From NCBI GenBank assembly GCA_019638395.1, contig JAHBTX010000004.1, forward strand, positions 242,411 to 306,410: 64,000 nucleotides of DNA, in the 5' to 3' direction. Below, piece by piece: positions 27,426 through 35,767 of the stretch. The notes below the pieces were generated by a model. The model had not been told where the DNA came from. It was given only the letters and a program-made list of their open reading frames with translations, and did no database searches. How positions within the stretch are numbered: position 1 is the stretch's first letter; every line of letters begins with the position of its first letter. Origin of the DNA: Cyclobacteriaceae bacterium. Lineage in GTDB: Bacteria; Bacteroidota; Bacteroidia; Cytophagales; Cyclobacteriaceae. The translations under genes and the position numbers were made by a program.

Positions 27426-28508
27426 TTAACCCAAACTAACCCCCAAACTTTCTCCAACTACTCTCAAATCCTCAACAACTTTCTGCACCAACGGAATCCC
27501 TTCTTTCATTCGAATCGCTTCAAACTCTCTCTCCGGATCGCCCGGTATTACTAAATGGTCGTAACCTTCAGCAGTTTTTGCACTACGAAAGCGCGCAATC
27601 CAATTGTCCATGTGTGTTTTAAATTCAGCTGCTGGGCGGAATGCATCTATCCGCATCGCACCAAAAAAATGACCAATACCTTCACCCACCGGGTCGGCAG
27701 GTGGGGCAAGAAAACTAACAAAAGGCGGAACCCACGGCCCATAATTCGCGCCACTTAACACAGCCGAAAAAATATCTACCCATGCACCCAAACAAAAACC
27801 TTTATGACTGCCATGCTCGCGATCGCTACCCAGCGGTAACAGCGCACCGTCATCTTTCAATTCGTTAGGATTGATTGATGTGCTGCCATCTTTTTTCTGA
27901 ATCCAGCCTTCGGGTGCTTCTTTATTTTTGCGTTGCAGTATTTCAAGTTTGCCATTAGCTGCGGTTGTCGTAGCAAAGTCCGCCACAAACGCAGGTTGTT
28001 TATCGGCTGGTATCGCTACACAAATCGGGTTGGTGCCCAGCAATCGCTCAACAGAAAAAGTAGGAGCCACTAACGGGCTCGCATTCGTCATGGCTATGCC
28101 AATCATATCTTTTTGCAACGCCATCATAGCATGATAGCCGGCAATACCAAAATGATTAGAGCCTTTTACAGCAACCCAACCTGTTCCGGCTACAGCCGCT
28201 TTTTGCATCGCTATTTCCATGGCTTTAGGTGCTACTACAAGTCCTAACCCACTATCACCATCCACCACTGCAGTGCTGGGTGTTTCGTGTACCACTTTAA
28301 TGTTGGGTGTACTGTTGATGCGCTTTGCTTCCCACAGGCGCACATACCCTGAAAGTCGCGCTACTCCGTGCGAGTCGATGCCTCTTAAATCAGCGCTAAG
28401 CAATACATCGGCTGCAAGCTGGGCATCGGCTTCGGGGCAATTCATTTTTCTGAAAATAGCAACGGCAAACTGCCGTAATTGGGGATAAGAAATCGTTAAT
28501 TCAGTCAT
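27426..28508 (-). CDS. Ldh-family NAD(P)-dependent oxidoreductase
   Basis: A 360-residue enzyme of the malate/L-lactate/ureidoglycolate dehydrogenase type 2 family, distinct from Rossmann-fold lactate dehydrogenases. Landmarks are the catalytic His in LRGIDSHGVARLSGYV, KGSNHFGIAGYH with the nucleotide-binding loop, and GTNPICVAIPAD. It reduces or oxidises 2-oxo or 2-hydroxy acids; substrate cannot be told. Cytoplasmic, single gene, divergent from the muiA-like gene. Confidence 0.92.
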   Translation of the reverse strand: MTELTISYPQLRQFAVAIFRKMNCPEADAQLAADVLLSADLRGIDSHGVARLSGYVRLWEAKRINSTPNIKVVHETPSTAVVDGDSGLGLVVAPKAMEIAMQKAAVAGTGWVAVKGSNHFGIAGYHAMMALQKDMIGIAMTNASPLVAPTFSVERLLGTNPICVAIPADKQPAFVADFATTTAANGKLEILQRKNKEAPEGWIQKKDGSTSINPNELKDDGALLPLGSDREHGSHKGFCLGAWVDIFSAVLSGANYGPWVPPFVSFLAPPADPVGEGIGHFFGAMRIDAFRPAAEFKTHMDNWIARFRSAKTAEGYDHLVIPGDPEREFEAIRMKEGIPLVQKVVEDLRVVGESLGVSLG

Positions 28509-28619
28509 GGCGCAAAAGTTGCCTGATTCAGGTCGAATTTCAAGTTAATATTAAAATTTATCAGAGTAGTTATGGAAAAACAGCGTGGACTTCATCTTAA
28601 AGTCAAAATTTTAAAAATC

Positions 28620-30242
28620 ATGACAAATCAACTTTTAACATCGGCTTTGGTGATGAGTGCGCTCGTAGCAGCGGCCCAGCCCGATAAGCCGGTGGATTCG
28701 AAGATTACAGATGTTACGGTATTCCTAAACAAAGCGCAGGTTTCGCGCACGGTTAAAACGCGGGTGGAGGCCGGCAAAACCAACCTGATTGTTGCTGGAC
28801 TTTCTTCGCAGCTCGATCCGCAAAGCGTACAGGTTTCGGGTAAAGGCAGCGTGGTTATTTTGGGAACTACGCACCAACAGAATTTTTTGAGTGAGTTTAA
28901 TTTACCTAAACCGATACGAATGTTGAAAGATTCGGCAGAAACATTGCAACGGCAGTTGGTATTGGAACAAAGTCAGAAAGAGATTTTGAATAAAGAAGAG
29001 CAGATGTTGCTGAGCAATCAGAAAATTGGAGGTACTAATCAAAACCTAACGGTAGCCGAACTGAAAGCGATGGCCGATTTTTATCGCTCGCGCTTAGGCG
29101 ATATTGTTTCAACACGCATGAAGCAAGACGAGAAGATCAAAAAACTGAATGAGCGTATAGCCAAATTGAATACGCAGATTAATAGCGAGAATGAATTGTA
29201 TCGTAGAAATACGAGCGAACTAATAGTTAGTGTTTCTGCGGAAGCAGTTACAAATGTAGAATTACAAATTCGCTACGTGGTGGCTAATGCCGGTTGGAGT
29301 CCGGTGTATGATTTAAGGGCCGTGGATACTAAAAATCCGGTGCAGTTAAGTTATAAAGCCAATGTGTTTCAAAGCACAGGCGAGGAATGGAGCAATGTGA
29401 AGTTGAAACTCTCCACAGCTAATCCAAATCTTAGCGGACTAAAACCTGAATTGTATAGTTGGTATCTCGATTTTTATTATCCTTCATTTGATCGTGCACT
29501 ACAAGGACGAGTTGTCGGGGTGCAGATTAAATCGGCAGCACCCATGTCCTTGAGCATGGACAAACGAAGAGAGGTTGCCGATGAAGAAATAATAGCGGAG
29601 TCCATTTCTAATTATACGTCAACAATTCAGACCTCACTGAATACAGAGTTTGATATTGCATTGCCCTACACCGTTACTTCTTCGTCAAAACCGGTTGTGG
29701 TAGATATTCGCAACTATAATATGAAAGCAGATTACATTTATTCAGTTGCACCGAAGTTAGATGCCGATGCGTTTTTGATGGCCCGGGCTACGGGCTGGGA
29801 AGAGTTTAACCTGTTACCCGGTGAAGCTAACATTTTCTTTGAAGGAACATTTGTAGGCAAATCGTTTATCGATCCAAACAACATTAAAGATACACTGGCG
29901 GTATCACTTGGTCGCGATAAGTGGATTGTAGTAAAGCGTGAGAAGCTGAAAGACCTTACTTCCAAGAATTTCATTGGCTCCTCGAGCAAGGAAAGTTATA
30001 CCTGGGAAATTTCACTGCGCAATACTAAAACCGATGCAGTTAAGATTATAGTGGAAGATCAGGTGCCGGTATCGCAGAATACTCAGATTGAAGTAACAAC
30101 CGTGGATTTGGGTGGAGCGAAGTATAATAAAGATACCGGTAAGCTTACGTGGGAGTTGGAGCTGAAGCCAAACGAAACCCGCAAGCTTGTTTATAAGTTC
30201 GATGTAAAATATCCGAAGGATAAACAGATTTCAAGATTGTAA
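28620..30242 (+). CDS. DUF4139 / mucoidy inhibitor MuiA family exported protein
   Basis: About 540 residues from the ATG at 28620, chosen because it opens a signal peptide (TNQLLTSALVMSALVAAAQ); an ATG at 28572 would add 16 cytoplasmic-looking residues. The N-terminal DUF4140 region begins at KITDVTVFLNKAQVSRTV, a coiled coil occupies residues 95-185, and the C-terminal DUF4139 region includes AGWSPVYDLRA and GEEWSNVKLKLSTANP. Between them, near residue 293, is ALQGRVVGVQI, which looks like the plug-domain motif of SusC/TonB receptors. Function is unknown. A terminator follows. Confidence 0.87.
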   Translation: MTNQLLTSALVMSALVAAAQPDKPVDSKITDVTVFLNKAQVSRTVKTRVEAGKTNLIVAGLSSQLDPQSVQVSGKGSVVILGTTHQQNFLSEFNLPKPIRMLKDSAETLQRQLVLEQSQKEILNKEEQMLLSNQKIGGTNQNLTVAELKAMADFYRSRLGDIVSTRMKQDEKIKKLNERIAKLNTQINSENELYRRNTSELIVSVSAEAVTNVELQIRYVVANAGWSPVYDLRAVDTKNPVQLSYKANVFQSTGEEWSNVKLKLSTANPNLSGLKPELYSWYLDFYYPSFDRALQGRVVGVQIKSAAPMSLSMDKRREVADEEIIAESISNYTSTIQTSLNTEFDIALPYTVTSSSKPVVVDIRNYNMKADYIYSVAPKLDADAFLMARATGWEEFNLLPGEANIFFEGTFVGKSFIDPNNIKDTLAVSLGRDKWIVVKREKLKDLTSKNFIGSSSKESYTWEISLRNTKTDAVKIIVEDQVPVSQNTQIEVTTVDLGGAKYNKDTGKLTWELELKPNETRKLVYKFDVKYPKDKQISRL

Positions 30243-30249
30243 GGATTTG

Positions 30250-30275
30250 AAGGGGCGAAAGCCCCTTTAATTTTT
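30250..30275 (+). terminator. Terminator after the DUF4139 gene
   Basis: AAGGGGC (30250-30256) and GCCCCTT (30261-30267) with a GAAA tetraloop, followed by TAATTTTT. Confidence 0.8.
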
Positions 30276-30564
30276 ATCAGTAACTACAAGGCTGTTATCG
30301 CGGTAGGGATGGGGAATCAGATAGTTAAAAAAGAAACTTTAAACCCCGAACCGCGATCCTGATGAGGTGCTGCTGATAGAAGCTATGAAATACTTTTCAT
30401 AGATACTTTCGTGCTTAGCTAAACGGGATTCCGGAATTCGCCAGAGTTCAAAATTCAATTTCAACTTAAATTATAGAGCATTTTCAACCAGCAATATTCA
30501 AGCTCATCCGGAATGACATTTTATAAAAATGGACTTGTTTCGTTACTTTCTATTGGTAATAAGC
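30276..30564. other. Gene-free stretch between DUF4139 gene and ppx-like gene
   Basis: About 290 bp between convergent genes. No gene was found. One 8-bp inverted repeat is present, CTATGAAA at 30383-30390 and TTTCATAG at 30395-30402 with loop TACT; it has no T tract. Nothing else is recognisable. Confidence 0.5.
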
Positions 30565-31482
30565 CTAACTACTTAATTTTGCCAACACGCCCTCCTTCAA
30601 CGAATAAGAAGAAACCCGGATCGCATCAAACGGATGTACTTGCAATAGGTATTTTATCAGACAACACGCCACCACAATCATATCCACCCGCATTTCAATC
30701 ATCCCCGGTATCTGCATGCGGGCAGCCCGATCTTTCACCAATAACTCTTCATAAATTTCATCAAAGGCGCTCAAGGAAAAAGGTGTTTCTGGAGCTTCGG
30801 TTACCGGAATGTAGTTGCGAAAGCAATAGATATCACTAAGAGTATCGAATGTGCCACTTGAACCAACCAGCGTTTTGGGCTGATGAATTTTCAATTGTTC
30901 AACCAAAGGTTTCAATTCGGAATCAGCGTAACTAAACAATGAGTTGATTTCTTCTTTTAAAATAGGATCGTGTTTTTGAAATCGTTCCAGCAATCGTTGT
31001 CCGCCAATCTCAAAACTGTGACTCCAGAAAATCTCAGTTTGATTAGCAATAATAAACTCAACACTGCCACCCCCAATGTCCATAACCAGGTGTTTGGAAT
31101 TTCCCATGGCAATGGCAGATCTCGTTCCAAAGTAAATGTATTCCGCTTCCTGTACACCCGAAATGATGTTGGTCTTAATCTTGGTTTCGGCTTCAATTTT
31201 TTTGGTTACTTCAGCTCCGTTTACTGCATTGCGCAACGCACTCGTACCAAATGCCAACACACGGGCTACACCAGCTTCATCGAGCGTTTGTTTAAAGGCC
31301 ATCATGGTTACAAGTGCCCGAGCTATGGCCGCATCGGTAATCAGGTTTTGGTTAATGCCACCCACCCCCAGTTTTACGGGCACTTTTTCGCGATGAATGA
31401 TATGGAAACTACTCGCTTCAACTTCTGCAATAAGCAAGTGGAAGGTATTGGTACCCATATCAATAATAGCTACTTTATTCAT
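30565..31482 (-). CDS. Ppx/GppA family phosphatase
   Basis: A 305-residue member of the ASKHA fold family that hydrolyses polyphosphate or pppGpp. The phosphate-1 loop is VAIIDMGTNTFHLLIAEV at the N terminus and phosphate-2 is VMDIGGGSVEFII. Short single-domain forms of this length (about 300 residues) are common in Bacteroidota and lack the C-terminal HD domain of the Escherichia coli enzyme. The substrate, polyP or guanosine pentaphosphate, cannot be decided. It is divergent from the acyl-CoA carboxylase gene. Confidence 0.92.
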   Translation of the reverse strand: MNKVAIIDMGTNTFHLLIAEVEASSFHIIHREKVPVKLGVGGINQNLITDAAIARALVTMMAFKQTLDEAGVARVLAFGTSALRNAVNGAEVTKKIEAETKIKTNIISGVQEAEYIYFGTRSAIAMGNSKHLVMDIGGGSVEFIIANQTEIFWSHSFEIGGQRLLERFQKHDPILKEEINSLFSYADSELKPLVEQLKIHQPKTLVGSSGTFDTLSDIYCFRNYIPVTEAPETPFSLSAFDEIYEELLVKDRAARMQIPGMIEMRVDMIVVACCLIKYLLQVHPFDAIRVSSYSLKEGVLAKLSS

Positions 31483-31528
31483 GGTTGTAATTCATGGGGC
31501 CAAGATACAATTCAGTGATAACAATTTC

Positions 31529-31536
31529 TATCTTTG
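31529..31536 (+). promoter_or_regulatory. -7 box upstream of the acyl-CoA carboxylase gene
   Basis: TATCTTTG, identical to the rplC and rpsH -7 boxes, 19 bp before the start codon. A matching TTG was not seen at the normal spacing. Confidence 0.5.
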
Positions 31537-31555
31537 AAGCTATTACCAAAGTGTT

Positions 31556-33127
31556 ATGACAAAACGAACAATAAAATCAGAAATCCTTCAGCCTAAGTTT
31601 GATGAACTGGAACGTAAAAATCAGGAATCACTTTTGGGTGGTGGTGCACAGCGTATTGAACAACAACACAAGCGTGGTAAACTAACAGCCCGCGAACGCA
31701 TTCATTTACTGTTGGATGAAGATTCATTTGAAGAGTTGGGAAAGTTTGTAATGCACCGTGCCAAAGATTTTGGTTTGGATAAAGAGCATTACTTAGGCGA
31801 TGGTGTTGTTACCGGTTACGGTACCATTCACGGGCGGTTGGTGTATGTTTTCTCGCAAGACTTCACCGTGTTTGGTGGTTCCCTTTCCGAAACGCATGCC
31901 GAAAAGATTGTAAAGATTATGGAGCTGGCCATGAAAAATGGTGCGCCCGTAATTGGATTAAACGACTCGGGTGGTGCCCGCATTCAGGAGGGTGTGGTTT
32001 CGCTGGGTGGCTATGCCGATATTTTTTATCGGAATGTGATGGCGTCAGGAGTTGTACCACAGATCTCAGCCATCATGGGCCCATGTGCTGGCGGGGCAGT
32101 GTATTCCCCGGCTATTACCGATTTTATTTTCATGGTCGAGAATACTTCGTTTATGTTTGTTACCGGTCCGAATGTAGTAAAAACGGTAACACATGAAAAT
32201 GTAACAGCCGAAGAGTTGGGTGGAGCCTCGGCACATAGCACAAAAAGTGGTGTAACGCATTTCGCGTGCGCGAATGAAGCAGAATGCATTACGCAGATCA
32301 AACAGCTATTTAGTTACATTCCGCAAAATTGTGAAGACAGTGTTCCGCATTTGCCTTACACACAAGGTAACGAAAGTCGTCCCGAATTGAATGAAATAAT
32401 TCCCGCTAATCCCAACCAACCATATGATATGCGCGAGGTAATAACGGGAGTGGTGGATGAAAATACTTTCTTTGAAGTACATAAAAGTTTTGCCGAGAAT
32501 ATTGTAGTGGGCTTTGCGCGGATTGCCGGCAGAAGTATTGGTATTGTAGGCAATCAACCCGCAGCATTAGCTGGCGTATTGGATATTGATGCGAGTGTAA
32601 AAGGTGCGCGGTTTGTACGCTTCTGCGATTGCTTTAATATTCCGTTGTTGGTGTTTGAAGATGTACCCGGATTTTTACCAGGTACCGATCAGGAGTGGAA
32701 TGCGATTATTACCAATGGTGCAAAATTGTTGTATGCTTTTTCCGAGGCAACTGTACCGCGTGTTACGGTTATTACACGTAAAGCATACGGTGGTGCCTAT
32801 GATGTAATGAACTCTAAACACATTGGTGCCGATTTAAATTATGCGTGGCCAACTGCCGAGATTGCCGTAATGGGCGCAAAAGGTGCAGCAGAGATTATTT
32901 TCAAGAAAGAGATTTCGGAAGCCAGTGATAAAGAGGCAAAGCTCAATGAAAAGGTAGATGAGTACACCAAAAAATTTGCAAACCCATATCGGGCAGCCCA
33001 TCGTGGTTATATTGATGAAGTAATCTATCCCGATCAAACCCGCGAGAAATTAATTCGTGCTTTCGGCATGCTAGAGAACAAAGCAGCAAAGTTGCCGAAG
33101 AAGAAGCATGGAAATATTCCGCTGTAG
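31556..33127 (+). CDS. Acyl-CoA carboxylase beta subunit (propionyl-CoA type)
   Basis: A 523-residue carboxyltransferase. The duplicated crotonase fold is shown by [20 protein letters not shown] with oxyanion glycines, [14 protein letters not shown], and in the second half [17 protein letters not shown] and [19 protein letters not shown]. The combination is that of PccB/methylmalonyl-CoA decarboxylase beta chains that carboxylate propionyl-CoA or acetyl-CoA. No biotin carboxylase or biotin-carrier gene is adjacent. Confidence 0.93.
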   Translation: MTKRTIKSEILQPKFDELERKNQESLLGGGAQRIEQQHKRGKLTARERIHLLLDEDSFEELGKFVMHRAKDFGLDKEHYLGDGVVTGYGTIHGRLVYVFSQDFTVFGGSLSETHAEKIVKIMELAMKNGAPVIGLNDSGGARIQEGVVSLGGYADIFYRNVMASGVVPQISAIMGPCAGGAVYSPAITDFIFMVENTSFMFVTGPNVVKTVTHENVTAEELGGASAHSTKSGVTHFACANEAECITQIKQLFSYIPQNCEDSVPHLPYTQGNESRPELNEIIPANPNQPYDMREVITGVVDENTFFEVHKSFAENIVVGFARIAGRSIGIVGNQPAALAGVLDIDASVKGARFVRFCDCFNIPLLVFEDVPGFLPGTDQEWNAIITNGAKLLYAFSEATVPRVTVITRKAYGGAYDVMNSKHIGADLNYAWPTAEIAVMGAKGAAEIIFKKEISEASDKEAKLNEKVDEYTKKFANPYRAAHRGYIDEVIYPDQTREKLIRAFGMLENKAAKLPKKKHGNIPL

Positions 33128-33136
33128 ATTATTTTT

Positions 33137-33169
33137 TTACAGATTGTAAGTTGCGGTTACAATCTGTAA
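33137..33169. repeat. 13-bp perfect inverted repeat between accB-like and mazG-like genes
   Basis: TTACAGATTGTAA (33137-33149) and TTACAATCTGTAA (33157-33169) around a 7-nt loop. T residues precede rather than follow it, so it is not a normal plus-strand terminator. It lies 43 bp before the mazG-like start. Confidence 0.6.
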
Positions 33170-33211
33170 GCTATATTGATAATCACGTAGTTGTAAAAAA
33201 AATATTTCAAA

Positions 33212-33538
33212 ATGACACTTCAGCAAGCTCAACACCAGGTTGACGAATGGATTAAGACGCACGGTGTGCGTTACTTCAGTGAACTTACCAACATGGCTAT
33301 GCTTACGGAAGAAGTAGGTGAGGTAGCTCGCATCATGGCGCGCAGGTATGGTGATCAATCCGAAAAAGAATCCGACAAGAATAAAGACCTGGGCGATGAG
33401 ATGGCCGATGTGTTGTGGGTGTTGATTTGTTTAGCCAATCAAACGGGTGTTAATCTCACGGAAGCGTTTCAAAGGAATCTTGAAAAGAAAACAATCCGAG
33501 ATAAAGATCGCCACCATCAAAATCCTAAGCTGAAGTAA
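33212..33538 (+). CDS. MazG-like nucleotide pyrophosphohydrolase
   Basis: A 108-residue all-alpha NTP pyrophosphohydrolase of the short MazG/dCTPase type. Metal ligands are in LTEEVGEVARI (ExxE) and DEMADVLWVLICLA (ExxD). These enzymes clear non-canonical or excess nucleotides. The gene ends at the base before the convergent comB-like stop. Confidence 0.9.
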   Translation: MTLQQAQHQVDEWIKTHGVRYFSELTNMAMLTEEVGEVARIMARRYGDQSEKESDKNKDLGDEMADVLWVLICLANQTGVNLTEAFQRNLEKKTIRDKDRHHQNPKLK

Positions 33539-34240
33539 TCAGCAAACCAGTTCGCCACGAACTAATTTTGGTATCACGGTATATTGATCGGGTGTTAAAC
33601 AATACTCAATGTCCTTTTGAATGTTGAGTCGCTGTAAACGCTTTACGTGCGAAGAGGCACTCAGATACTCAACCATATTATCTTTAGCCTGGTTATACAA
33701 ACGTTGTGCAGCTAATGGCGCATCGCAGTCGGGCTCGATATGATTTTTTAATCGTTCAACCAAAGCTCCTGCAAACAAGGTGTCTTCTAGATTTACTTTT
33801 CCTTTCCACCCTGCACAAACAACCAGAATGTTGTTGTGGCTAAATAAAAGATACTTGGTAATGGAAGCGAGGTTCAGAAAACTACCAATAATTATCTCTT
33901 TTGCCGACTTTGATTTTTCGATGGCTTGGGTACCGTTGGTGGTGGTGAAGGCAATTTTTTTGCCGGATACCTGATTGCCCATGTATTCGAAGGGAGAATT
34001 TCCTTTATCAAATCCTTCTACTTTTTTTCCATCCCGTTCACCCGAAGTAATATAACCTCTTGATTTCATTTGTAAACATTCTTCCTGGCTGGCGAACGGA
34101 ACAATTCGCTCGGCTCCATGTGCAAAGGCAGTAACCATGCATGAGGTTGCTCTGAGAATATCCACTACAACAACGGTTTTATCATCCAGTTTATATAGAT
34201 GAATCAGTTCCGGACTTAAACAAACATCAATTGATTTCAT
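33539..34240 (-). CDS. comB: 2-phosphosulfolactate phosphatase, ComB family
   Basis: A 233-residue ComB protein. VVVVDILRATSCMVTAFAHG and the segment SGERDGKKVEGFDKGNSP are family marks, with CAGWKGKVNLEDTLFAG later. The archaeal enzyme makes sulfolactate for coenzyme M; in Bacteroidota the reaction may supply sulfonate precursors for sulfonolipids, an inference not tested here. The start ATG is directly preceded by a GAT-periodic tract (34241-34284). Confidence 0.85.
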   Translation of the reverse strand: MKSIDVCLSPELIHLYKLDDKTVVVVDILRATSCMVTAFAHGAERIVPFASQEECLQMKSRGYITSGERDGKKVEGFDKGNSPFEYMGNQVSGKKIAFTTTNGTQAIEKSKSAKEIIIGSFLNLASITKYLLFSHNNILVVCAGWKGKVNLEDTLFAGALVERLKNHIEPDCDAPLAAQRLYNQAKDNMVEYLSASSHVKRLQRLNIQKDIEYCLTPDQYTVIPKLVRGELVC

Positions 34241-34284
34241 ATTGTCTGAACTATGATGAGATTGATACCTATGATAATCATGAT
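34241..34284. repeat. 9-nt periodic GAT tract beside comB and a GxxExxY remnant
   Basis: The tract opens ATTGTCTGAAC and then shows GAT at 34255, 34264, 34273 and 34282, a period of nine bases. A GxxExxY gene remnant starts 21 bp beyond it. Tracts of this type often accompany GxxExxY genes in Bacteroidota, from memory. Confidence 0.5.
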
Positions 34285-34305
34285 TTAAATTTTTTATTTA
34301 TTAAC

Positions 34306-34605
34306 CTATGGAAATCCAGTCTGAGCCAGATGCACAGACTCAATCATTATCAAGGCTTTAATTTCAACGCTGATTTTATCTTCGACTAAAAAGTCTAACC
34401 TTCTAGAGCCAATTGAGTTTTGTTTATAATGGATCGGCATTTCGAACTCCCGATGAAATGAAAGGCCTTGTAATTGCATTTCGCAGGCCAAAGCCCGTTG
34501 ATATATCACCTCTTGAAAACCATTTCCCAAAATGTTGTGAACTTCCATAGCACAACCAATAATTTTGCCTGTTAACTCTGAATATTTATACTCTGATTTA
34601 ATCAC
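34306..34605 (-). pseudogene. Truncated GxxExxY (PD-(D/E)XK-like) protein gene
   Basis: A 99-residue reading frame holding the N-terminal and central part of a GxxExxY protein. The naming motif is GFQEVIY and the predicted catalytic core is RRLDFLVEDKISVEIKA. The frame ends shortly after VHLAQ with TGFP and TAG, whereas family members run about 25-30 residues further (NYL..., LLINFG). No continuation was found in the other frames of the 65-bp gap. It is therefore a 3'-truncated remnant; expression is uncertain. Confidence 0.75.
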
Positions 34606-34637
34606 AAATTATCAGGTCAAATCTAAATTATCAGAGT

Positions 34638-35717
34638 TTAGACAAATGGCAATTTAACGACAACCGCTTTTAGACTTCGTCCTCTCACATCAACAAAAAT
34701 TTCTGAATCTACTTTTGCGAATTCGGTTGTTACATACCCCAAGCCAATTCCTATATTCAACAATGGTGATTGCGTTCCGGAGGTAACTTTACCCATCACA
34801 TTTCCGCCAGCGTCTTTTAATACGTAATCATGGCGCGGGATACCCCGATCAATCATTTTAAACCCAACCAGCTTTCTTTTTACGCCTTCTTCTTTTTGTT
34901 TTTTCAGATTTGCACTATTGGTAAACTCTTTGGTGAATTTGGTGATCCAGCCTAATCCGGCTTCCATCGGTGAGGTGGTATCATCAATATCATTTCCGTA
35001 AAGACAAAAGCCCATCTCAAGGCGTAACGTATCGCGTGCGCCAAGTCCAATTGGTTTTATATCCACATCTTTACCCGCTTCAAAAATGGCAAGCCATACT
35101 TTTTCCGCATCGGCATTCTTCACATAAATTTCGAAACCACCGGCACCTGTGTAGCCCGTATTGCTCATCATAACATTTTCAACACCGGCAAACGTGCCTA
35201 TGGCGAAATGGTAATACTTAATCGTACTTAAGTTGGTAGCAGTTAATTTTTGTAATACACCTACCGCTTTGGGGCCTTGTACAGCAAACAAGCAATATTC
35301 GGATGAAAGATTTTTTAAGACGGCTCCTTTGGTATTGTGTTTTACAAACCAGTTCCAATCTTTATCGATGTTACCTGCATTTACCACAATAAAATAATCA
35401 TTCTCTTTTATCCGGTAAACAATCAAGTCATCTATAATGCCACCTTTATCGTTGGGTAAGCAGGTATATTGTGCCTGGCCATCTACCAGCTTGGAAGCAT
35501 CGTTGCTGGTAATACGTTGAATCAGTTCAAGTGCATTCGGACCTTCTACCTTAAATTCACCCATATGCGATACATCGAAAACACCCACACCGTTGCGCAC
35601 GGCCAGGTGTTCTTCAATATCAGACGAATACCGAACGGGCATATTGAAGCCAGCAAACGGAACCATCTTTCCACCTAGTTTTACATGTAGTTCGTGTAAG
35701 GGTATGTTCTTTTCCAT
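34638..35717 (-). CDS. gcvT: Aminomethyltransferase, glycine cleavage T protein
   Basis: A 359-residue tetrahydrofolate-dependent T protein of the glycine cleavage system. The catalytic Asp lies in [11 protein letters not shown], and [12 protein letters not shown] and [14 protein letters not shown] are conserved. The ATG at 35717 opens [16 protein letters not shown], which fits the family; a TTG at 35771 would add 18 residues of poor quality and overlap the upstream gene, so it is rejected. gcvP is about 18 kb away at 53482 in the same window; gcvH was not found here. Confidence 0.95.
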   Translation of the reverse strand: MEKNIPLHELHVKLGGKMVPFAGFNMPVRYSSDIEEHLAVRNGVGVFDVSHMGEFKVEGPNALELIQRITSNDASKLVDGQAQYTCLPNDKGGIIDDLIVYRIKENDYFIVVNAGNIDKDWNWFVKHNTKGAVLKNLSSEYCLFAVQGPKAVGVLQKLTATNLSTIKYYHFAIGTFAGVENVMMSNTGYTGAGGFEIYVKNADAEKVWLAIFEAGKDVDIKPIGLGARDTLRLEMGFCLYGNDIDDTTSPMEAGLGWITKFTKEFTNSANLKKQKEEGVKRKLVGFKMIDRGIPRHDYVLKDAGGNVMGKVTSGTQSPLLNIGIGLGYVTTEFAKVDSEIFVDVRGRSLKAVVVKLPFV

Positions 35718-35767
35718 GAGATTTATTAGTGGTGTGCAAAAGTAATCAATTGATAGCGGTAATCGAA

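Noticed and set aside
30513-30839. Plus-strand open reading frame of 108 codons
   Set aside because: It runs antisense through the start of the gene-free stretch into the ppx-like coding region, has proline- and serine-rich low-complexity content, and matches no family.
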